Below, one piece after another: positions 44,901 to 48,835 of a stretch of 48,835 bases of DNA. Origin of the DNA: an uncultured Bacteroidota bacterium (GTDB lineage Bacteria > Bacteroidota > Bacteroidia > Flavobacteriales > Flavobacteriaceae); assembly GCA_902618245.1 (NCBI GenBank), contig CACMZR010000011.1, positions 1-48,835 of the forward strand, written 5' to 3'. The position numbers and the translations under genes are program-made. Under the pieces are notes generated by a model. That model saw only the letters and a list, made by a program, of their open reading frames with translations. It was not told the DNA's origin and did not search any database. Numbering within the stretch: position 1 is the first letter of the stretch; each line of letters begins with the position of its first letter.

Positions 44901-45379
44901 TTGGATTGATGGCTTTTCAAATGCCGTTTGTTATTTTAATGACCATGATGGGAATCATTTCATTAGCAGGAATTGTTGTAAATAATGGAGTAGTTCTCCT
45001 AGACTATACGCAGCTATTGATTGATAGAAAAACTATAGAGCTAAAAGTTCCTGAAGGTTTTATTTTAGAAAAAAAAGAAGCAATAAAAGCAATGATAGAG
45101 GGTGGTACCGCAAGACTAAGGCCTGTTATACTTACTGCAATAACAACTGTTCTAGGTTTAATTCCTCTTGCAATTGGTCTTAACATTGATTTTTTCTCTT
45201 TATTCTCAGACCTAGATCCAAAAATCTATATTGGAGGTGATAATGTAATTTTTTGGGGTCCTTTAGCATGGACTGTAATATTTGGCTTAACTTTTGCCAC
45301 ATTTTTGACCCTTGTAATTGTGCCTGCAACTTTTTCAATAGTATATTCAATTAAAGTTTGGCTCAAGAAAAAATTATAA
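41933..45379 (+). CDS. RND efflux permease with atypical proton-relay residues
   Basis: The 1148-residue inner-membrane pump has the AcrB-like two-fold layout, with two large periplasmic loops and helices after residues 350 and 950. In helix 4 the usual Asp-Asp pair reads D415-N416 (MLVDNGIVVVEN). In helix 10 the position of the AcrB lysine reads Asn (N1017 in GIVVNNGVVLLDY). Two extra hydrophobic segments (about 517-560) lie between helices 6 and 7. These are alignments by eye. It should be a hydrophobe/drug-type pump, but substrate and coupling ion are unknown. It ends the TetR-TolC-adaptor operon; aspS follows after 63 bases. Confidence 0.92.
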   Translation: MTTPKNITKFKEFLLSSWAIDHRTVIYVIMTIFFILGISAYFSMPREAFPEINDTKVFVSTIYPGNTAEDIERIVTDPLEEALKGVSNLVEIKSDSSEDFSVIDIEFDENISVADAKQKVKDLVDGITSGPDWPVFNNAKIEPNVFELDFSEFQPILSISLTGDYPIEQLKTYAESIENQIEQLTQVKEVKIRGIQTFEVEVAVDIYKMTASRVSFNDILGAISNENSTISSGNIVMGGQRRNIRLTGEIERPEELENIVVKTDGGPVYLGEIAKISFKEKEATSYARSFGEKAILLNVIKRGGKNLIKASSEIRKIVTNLKKTGFPSDIKVTISNDLSNVTLNQVNELVNSIIFGILLVVTVLMFFLGFRNALFVGFAIPMSMFMSFMILSTLGYTMNTMVLFGLVMGLGMLVDNGIVVVENVYRLMEKEGMSRISAAKAGIGEIAFPIIVSTATTIAAFVPLGAWPGLMGEFMIYFPITLSVVLGSSLIVAIFFNSMLVSQFMEIKDREITNKSLWRLTIILGSLGIILLFGNKNFRVFGNLMLLTPILFWMYKLFIKNLANTFQNTFLIKLENGYRKFLSFALSGYKPVYFLGGTFFLLFTSFILMGIFPPRVEFFPENQPQQILVLIEYPEGTAIEKTNRITKKIESQVFQVMDRPKYNKNKFNLLVESGVAQVGEGAGNPFIDGGNTNELPHKGKITLTMREFKLREGVSSEELRKDIQQQLDGKFPGVSISVEKDANGPPAGYPITIEITGKEYIELVETAKSMKDYLNQINIAGVEELKIDVSKNKPGVKINIDRKKAGELGVSTSQVGQLLRSSLFGTKAGIFKKDGEDYEINVRFNKSNRYDNNALFNQNIIFRDPANGQIKEIPVTSLIERKNITSFNAIKHRQLNRVVTLYSDVLAGFNANAVVGNIKKALLSFNLEDNIQYKFSGEIEEQEKNMSFLSNALLAALGLILLLLVFQFNSISKPIIILLSIFLSFTGVFLGLMAFQMPFVILMTMMGIISLAGIVVNNGVVLLDYTQLLIDRKTIELKVPEGFILEKKEAIKAMIEGGTARLRPVILTAITTVLGLIPLAIGLNIDFFSLFSDLDPKIYIGGDNVIFWGPLAWTVIFGLTFATFLTLVIVPATFSIVYSIKVWLKKKL

Positions 45380-45442
45380 AGAATACAAAATCATACTGCA
45401 AACGCATAAGGATTTTTTATTTTTACCTCAACTAGGAATATT

Positions 45443-47203
45443 ATGTATAGATCTCATAATTGTGGTGCATTAACAATCAATGACTTAAATAAAAGTGTCA
45501 CCTTGTCTGGATGGGTTCATAGGATTAGAGATAAAGGCTTTATTATATGGGTAGATATTAGAGATCGGTATGGTATTACTCAATTGGTTTTTGACGAAAA
45601 ACGAAGCCCTAGTGAAATTTTCAAAAAAGCTAGTAAACTTGGAAGAGAATTTATAATTAAAGTAAAAGGCGATGTAATTGAACGGGAAGCTAAAAATCGT
45701 AATATTAAAACTGGGGCTGTAGAGATATTAGTAAAAGATTTATCTATTTTAAATGAAGCTCTTGTCCCTCCATTTACAATTGAAGACCATACTGATGGAG
45801 GTGAAGAACTTAGAATGCGTTTTCGATATCTAGATATACGAAGAAACCCCGTTAAAAAAAAATTAATATTTCGTTCGAAAGTAACTATGTTAATTCGTGA
45901 GTACTTGATAAAAGCTGGTTTTATTGATGTTGAAACACCTTATTTAATAAAATCAACCCCTGAAGGAGCACGTGACTTTGTAGTCCCTTCAAGATCAAGT
46001 CCAGGACAATTTTATGCTTTGCCCCAGTCCCCACAAACTTTCAAGCAATTATTAATGGTTGGTGGGATTGATAAGTACTTCCAAATTGTAAAATGTTTTA
46101 GAGATGAAGACTTAAGAGCAGATAGACAACCTGAGTTTACTCAAATTGATTGTGAGATGTCATTTGTGCAGCAAGACGATATTCTAGCTGTATTTGAAAA
46201 TCTAGTAAAATATTTACTTAAAGAAATTAAAGATATAAAGATTGCTAAAATACCAAGAATGACTTACGATGAAGCAATGGAAAAATATGGAACTGATAAA
46301 CCTGACGTTCGTTTTGAAATGACCCTCACTGAGTTGAATAGCGTTACACAAGGCAAGGGTTTTGAAATATTTGATAAAAGTGATCTTGTTGTTGGAATTG
46401 TTGTCCCTGGTGCTGCAACTTTTTCAAGGAAAGATATTGATGAGTATATAAATTGGGTTAAGCGGCCGCAGATTGGGGCAAAAGGTATGATTTGGTTAAA
46501 ATTTAATACTGATGAAAGTTTTAAATCATCTGTAGATAAATTTTATACTGAAGCCGACTTAAAACTATGGGCAGAAAGATGTAAAGCTAAACCTGGAGAC
46601 TTAATTTTTGTGCTTGCTGGTGAAACAAATGCTACGCGGTTCCAAATAAGTTCTCTTCGTATGGAATTAGCAGAACGTTTGGAAATGAGAAATCCTGAAA
46701 TTTTTGCTCCAGTTTGGGTGACTGATTTTCCACTTTTTAAATGGGACACGGAAACTAAGCGTTATCAAGCCATTCACCATCCTTTTACTGCTCCAAAATC
46801 TGAACATCTTGATTTACTTGAAAAAGATCCTTCCTCAGTCAAAGCAAGTGCTTATGACTTAATAATTAACGGAAATGAAATTGGAGGTGGCTCAATACGG
46901 ATACACGATCAAGATCTTCAATCTAAAATTTTTGATTTACTTGGATTTTCAAAAAAAGATGCCTCGGAACAATTCGGTTTTCTTATGGAAGCTTTTCGTT
47001 ATGGAGCCCCTCCTCATGGTGGGATTGCGTTTGGTCTGGATCGCTTAATCGCTATTCTTGCAGGAGAAGAAATTATTCGTGATTTCATTGCCTTCCCAAA
47101 AAATAACAGTGGAAGAGATGTTATGATAAATGCGCCTTCCCATATTGACTCTGTTCAAATAAAAGAGCTCTCTCTTAAAATTGATAATACCAAAGGTGAA
47201 TGA
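45443..47203 (+). CDS. aspS: Aspartyl-tRNA synthetase
   Basis: The 586-residue class II synthetase has an N-terminal OB fold ([20 protein letters not shown]). Motif 2 is [18 protein letters not shown], the bacterial insertion (GAD) domain lies in the middle, and motif 3 is [13 protein letters not shown]. It charges tRNA-Asp in the cytoplasm. Length is normal for bacterial enzymes. It starts 63 bases after the efflux permease without a recognisable -7 element, and overlaps the next small gene by 4 bases (ATGA). Confidence 0.96.
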   Translation: MYRSHNCGALTINDLNKSVTLSGWVHRIRDKGFIIWVDIRDRYGITQLVFDEKRSPSEIFKKASKLGREFIIKVKGDVIEREAKNRNIKTGAVEILVKDLSILNEALVPPFTIEDHTDGGEELRMRFRYLDIRRNPVKKKLIFRSKVTMLIREYLIKAGFIDVETPYLIKSTPEGARDFVVPSRSSPGQFYALPQSPQTFKQLLMVGGIDKYFQIVKCFRDEDLRADRQPEFTQIDCEMSFVQQDDILAVFENLVKYLLKEIKDIKIAKIPRMTYDEAMEKYGTDKPDVRFEMTLTELNSVTQGKGFEIFDKSDLVVGIVVPGAATFSRKDIDEYINWVKRPQIGAKGMIWLKFNTDESFKSSVDKFYTEADLKLWAERCKAKPGDLIFVLAGETNATRFQISSLRMELAERLEMRNPEIFAPVWVTDFPLFKWDTETKRYQAIHHPFTAPKSEHLDLLEKDPSSVKASAYDLIINGNEIGGGSIRIHDQDLQSKIFDLLGFSKKDASEQFGFLMEAFRYGAPPHGGIAFGLDRLIAILAGEEIIRDFIAFPKNNSGRDVMINAPSHIDSVQIKELSLKIDNTKGE

Positions 47204-47433
47204 AAGTTTTTCTTCGAATCCTATTTTTCTTAATTACAATTAGCTTAAGTTATGGTCTTTATCATAAAAACTTTATTGATTTTACTTTTGGTGAAAGAGT
47301 CATTGGTTTTACAGTCATTTTTGCCGCATTTATTTACTTGCCTATTTTCCTCTATCACCGTTGGAAAGGGAAAAAACTTAAGGATTACGTGCTTAGTGAA
47401 AAGAATTTGAAAAAAATTAGAGATAGAAAATAA
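47200..47433 (+). CDS. Small two-helix membrane protein of unknown function
   Basis: The 77-residue product has two predicted membrane helices (about 5-21 and 34-54) and a strongly basic cytoplasmic tail ([20 protein letters not shown]). The start ATG overlaps the aspS stop as ATGA, which strongly suggests a real, translated gene. I do not recognise a named family. It is probably an inner-membrane protein with both ends in the cytoplasm; function unknown. Confidence 0.72.
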   Translation: MKVFLRILFFLITISLSYGLYHKNFIDFTFGERVIGFTVIFAAFIYLPIFLYHRWKGKKLKDYVLSEKNLKKIRDRK

Positions 47434-47521
47434 AATAGGCTTAAGTTATTTTAACAATTAGGACGAAATTTGATACTAAAAATAAAATTGTAAAAAAAGA
47501 GCTCTCCATTAATAATAAAGT

Positions 47522-47529
47522 TACCTTTG
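47522..47529 (+). promoter_or_regulatory. -7 element upstream of the cold-shock gene
   Basis: TACCTTTG is an exact TAnnTTTG match, 20 bases before the ATG at 47550, predicting a leader of about 14 bases. No TTG is present at the expected -33 distance. Such a short leader would differ from the long structured leaders of enterobacterial cold-shock genes. Confidence 0.35.
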
Positions 47530-47549
47530 GATAAATTATAAAAATAAAT

Positions 47550-47744
47550 ATGACAGGTACAGTTAAATTTTTTAATGAAGCAAAAGGATATGGCTTTATT
47601 ACCAATGATGAGTCTGGTGAAGACGTTTTCGTCCACGTATCATCACTTAACGGAATATCTTTAAAAGAAGGTTCTAAAGTAGAATATGTTGAAGAGGAAG
47701 GCAAAAAAGGTAAGCAGGCCACCAACATAACTCTTGTGGAATAA
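47550..47744 (+). CDS. Cold-shock domain protein (CspA family)
   Basis: The 64-residue protein is a single cold-shock OB fold with RNP1 KGYGFI (residues 12-17) and RNP2 VFVHVS (26-31), plus [11 protein letters not shown] at the N-terminus. It binds single-stranded RNA or DNA as an RNA chaperone. It is monocistronic, with a candidate hairpin terminator starting 14 bases after its stop. Whether it is cold-induced cannot be read from the sequence. Confidence 0.95.
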   Translation: MTGTVKFFNEAKGYGFITNDESGEDVFVHVSSLNGISLKEGSKVEYVEEEGKKGKQATNITLVE

Positions 47745-47757
47745 ACGTTTTGATTTT

Positions 47758-47783
47758 AGGAGATAGAAGGTCTATTTTCTCCT
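47758..47783. terminator. Candidate bidirectional terminator between the cold-shock gene and tadA
   Basis: AGGAGATAGA (47758-47767) can pair with TCTA (47771-47774) and TCTCCT (47778-47783) across a 3-base loop and a 3-base bulge. It is followed by T residues on the plus strand and by a short AAAA/TTTT-type tract on the other side. It overlaps the last codons of tadA. Moderate stability by eye. Confidence 0.4.
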
Positions 47784-48209
47784 TTTAGAAAAAAAACTGT
47801 CAATTAAAATTCTTGATTCTTTAGCTAAGACCCCTCCACTGTGAATTGTTTTAGGATGCAACTTTATTCCAGCTTGGCGGAAGCCTCTTTTGGAATCTGA
47901 TGCCCCATAAACTACCCTATCTATTTGACTCCAAGCTAGTGCCCCAGCACACATGACACAAGGCTCTAAAGTCACGAAAAGAGTACAGCCAACTAAATAT
48001 TTTCCATTTAAATAGTTTGCAGCAGAAGTAATAGCCTGCATTTCAGCGTGAGCAGTCACATCATTGAGTCTTTGAGTAAAATTATGAGCACGTGCTATAA
48101 TTTTTTTATTATTTACAATAACAGCACCTACTGGTATCTCACCAATTGAAGCAGCCTTTTCTGCTTCTTTTAGTGCAATTTTCATAAAATATGAATCATC
48201 AAATTCCAT
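47772..48209 (-). CDS. tadA: tRNA-specific adenosine deaminase
   Basis: The 145-residue protein has the zinc deaminase motifs HAE (H54, E56 in VTAHAEMQAI) and PCVMC (C84, C87). The rest of the TadA fold is present, including RVVYGASDSKRG. It converts A34 to inosine in the anticodon of tRNA-Arg(ACG). It is monocistronic on the minus strand and divergent from polA across about 150 bases of AT-rich sequence in which no strong promoter motif was found. Confidence 0.93.
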   Translation of the reverse strand: MEFDDSYFMKIALKEAEKAASIGEIPVGAVIVNNKKIIARAHNFTQRLNDVTAHAEMQAITSAANYLNGKYLVGCTLFVTLEPCVMCAGALAWSQIDRVVYGASDSKRGFRQAGIKLHPKTIHSGGVLAKESRILIDSFFSKRRK

Positions 48210-48358
48210 AAATTAAAAATACTTATTTAAATACTCTTAATTTATAGAATATTCCTCATTAAACTTATATATGTAATTGGATGAAAAGTTTGAAGAGTTA
48301 TTATGGAGTTTTCGATTTTTACTTTGATAAAGTTTATTAATTTAACAGAAAGAATTAC

Positions 48359-48835
48359 ATGTCTACTAAAAAACGTCTTTTTTTACTTGACGCCTACGCT
48401 CTGATTTTTAGAGGTTATTATGCATTTATCAAAAACCCTCGGATTAATTCTAAGGGAATGGATACATCAGCAATTATGGGCTTTACAAATTCGTTGTTGG
48501 ACCTAATTAATCGAGAGCGTCCTGATCATTTAGCTGTTTGTTTTGATATGGGAGGTTCGAAAAGTAGAACAGAGCTTTTTTCAGATTACAAGGCTAATAG
48601 AGAAGAAACCCCAGAGCCTATAACTGTTGCAATACCGTACATTGAAAAGCTGCTTAATGCAATGCATATACCAACAGTAGTAAAAGAAGGATTCGAAGCA
48701 GACGACATAATTGGTACCCTTGCAAAACAAGCTGAAAAAGAAGGGTATAAAGTTTTTATGGTCACTCCTGATAAGGACTTTGCACAATTAGTCTCAAAAA
48801 ATATTTTCATGTATCGCCCTTCAAGAATGGGAAAT
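48359..48835 (+). CDS. polA: DNA polymerase I, 5' portion (runs off the window)
   Basis: From the ATG at 48359 to the right edge 159 codons remain open. The N-terminal 5'-nuclease domain is evident in KRLFLLDAYALIFRGYYAF, CFDMGGSKSRTELFSDYKAN and GFEADDIIGTLA followed by TPDKDFAQLV; these carry the metal-binding Asp residues. The polymerase domain lies beyond the window. It fills gaps and removes RNA primers. No -7 element with an exact match is seen in the preceding 150 bases. Confidence 0.93.
   Translation, partial: MSTKKRLFLLDAYALIFRGYYAFIKNPRINSKGMDTSAIMGFTNSLLDLINRERPDHLAVCFDMGGSKSRTELFSDYKANREETPEPITVAIPYIEKLLNAMHIPTVVKEGFEADDIIGTLAKQAEKEGYKVFMVTPDKDFAQLVSKNIFMYRPSRMGN

Noticed and set aside
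47434-47480. Possible terminator hairpin after the small gene downstream of aspS (GTTA TTT TAAC)
   Set aside because: The stem is only four base pairs, without G-C content or a following T-run.
48581-48810. Minus-strand open frames over the start of polA
   Set aside because: The plus-strand frame encodes conserved 5'-nuclease motifs of DNA polymerase I.
1-48835. tRNA, rRNA, CRISPR arrays, insertion sequences, prophage or toxin-antitoxin genes
   Set aside because: Intergenic gaps are all under 160 bases and hold no cloverleaf-like, repeat-spacer or inverted-terminal-repeat structure, and no coding sequence resembles transposase, integrase or phage proteins.

Overview
The window is AT-rich (about one third G+C by eye), gene-dense chromosomal DNA from a Gram-negative member of Bacteroidota, most likely a marine Flavobacteriales species with a compact genome. 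The support for this is a complete Bat aerotolerance operon, a SUF operon of the Bacteroidota type that includes a DUF2480 gene, a lycopene cyclase, the lipid A enzyme LpxH, several signal-peptidase-II lipoproteins, and exact matches to the Bacteroidota -7 promoter element TAnnTTTG in front of several operons. The species cannot be named from sequence alone. No rRNA, tRNA, CRISPR array, insertion sequence or prophage is visible. No stretch longer than 300 bases lacks a gene; the largest gaps, about 150 bases, lie before the aldo/keto reductase gene and before polA.

Layout. Positions 1-7399 (minus): moxR, a DUF58 gene, a two-helix membrane protein gene, batA, batB, batC and the 5' part of batD, read from a promoter near 7433-7463. 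Positions 7549-9171 (plus): an aldo/keto reductase and a short-chain dehydrogenase. Positions 9174-12301 (minus): a cystathionine gamma-synthase/lyase, lpxH and hflX. Positions 12394-13645 (plus): an ArsC-like protein and an EamA transporter. A thioesterase (minus) and an azurin lipoprotein (plus) follow.

Positions 14680-22166 form the most interesting block. A flavin GMC dehydrogenase with a Fe-S-type cysteine motif and its twin-arginine small subunit run leftward. Divergently, a tightly overlapped operon encodes a lipoprotein TIM-barrel epimerase-like protein, an MFS symporter, a Gfo/Idh/MocA oxidoreductase, a second TIM-barrel protein and an exported DUF1080 protein. Together these look like a periplasm-to-cytoplasm pathway that cleaves glycosides through 3-keto intermediates instead of by classical glycoside hydrolases. 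This is inferred from family membership. The housekeeping genes yicC, gmk and nadD follow directly.

Positions 24214-31882 (minus) carry sufA-sufB-sufC-sufD-sufS-sufE-sufT-like-DUF2480, ending in a translationally coupled glycosyltransferase. Positions 31982-34571 (minus) encode two overlapping beta-propeller lipoproteins. Then come thiL (plus), a ZIP metal transporter (minus), lycopene cyclase (plus) and a polyprenyl diphosphate synthase (minus). Positions 38806-45379 (plus) are a TetR-regulated tripartite RND efflux operon with a clear candidate operator-promoter. The window closes with aspS, a small membrane protein, a cold-shock protein, tadA (minus) and the 5' end of polA.

The genome is tightly packed. 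Several convergent pairs have adjoining or overlapping stop codons, many operon junctions are 4-base ATGA (or TTGA) overlaps, and GTG or TTG starts are frequent.
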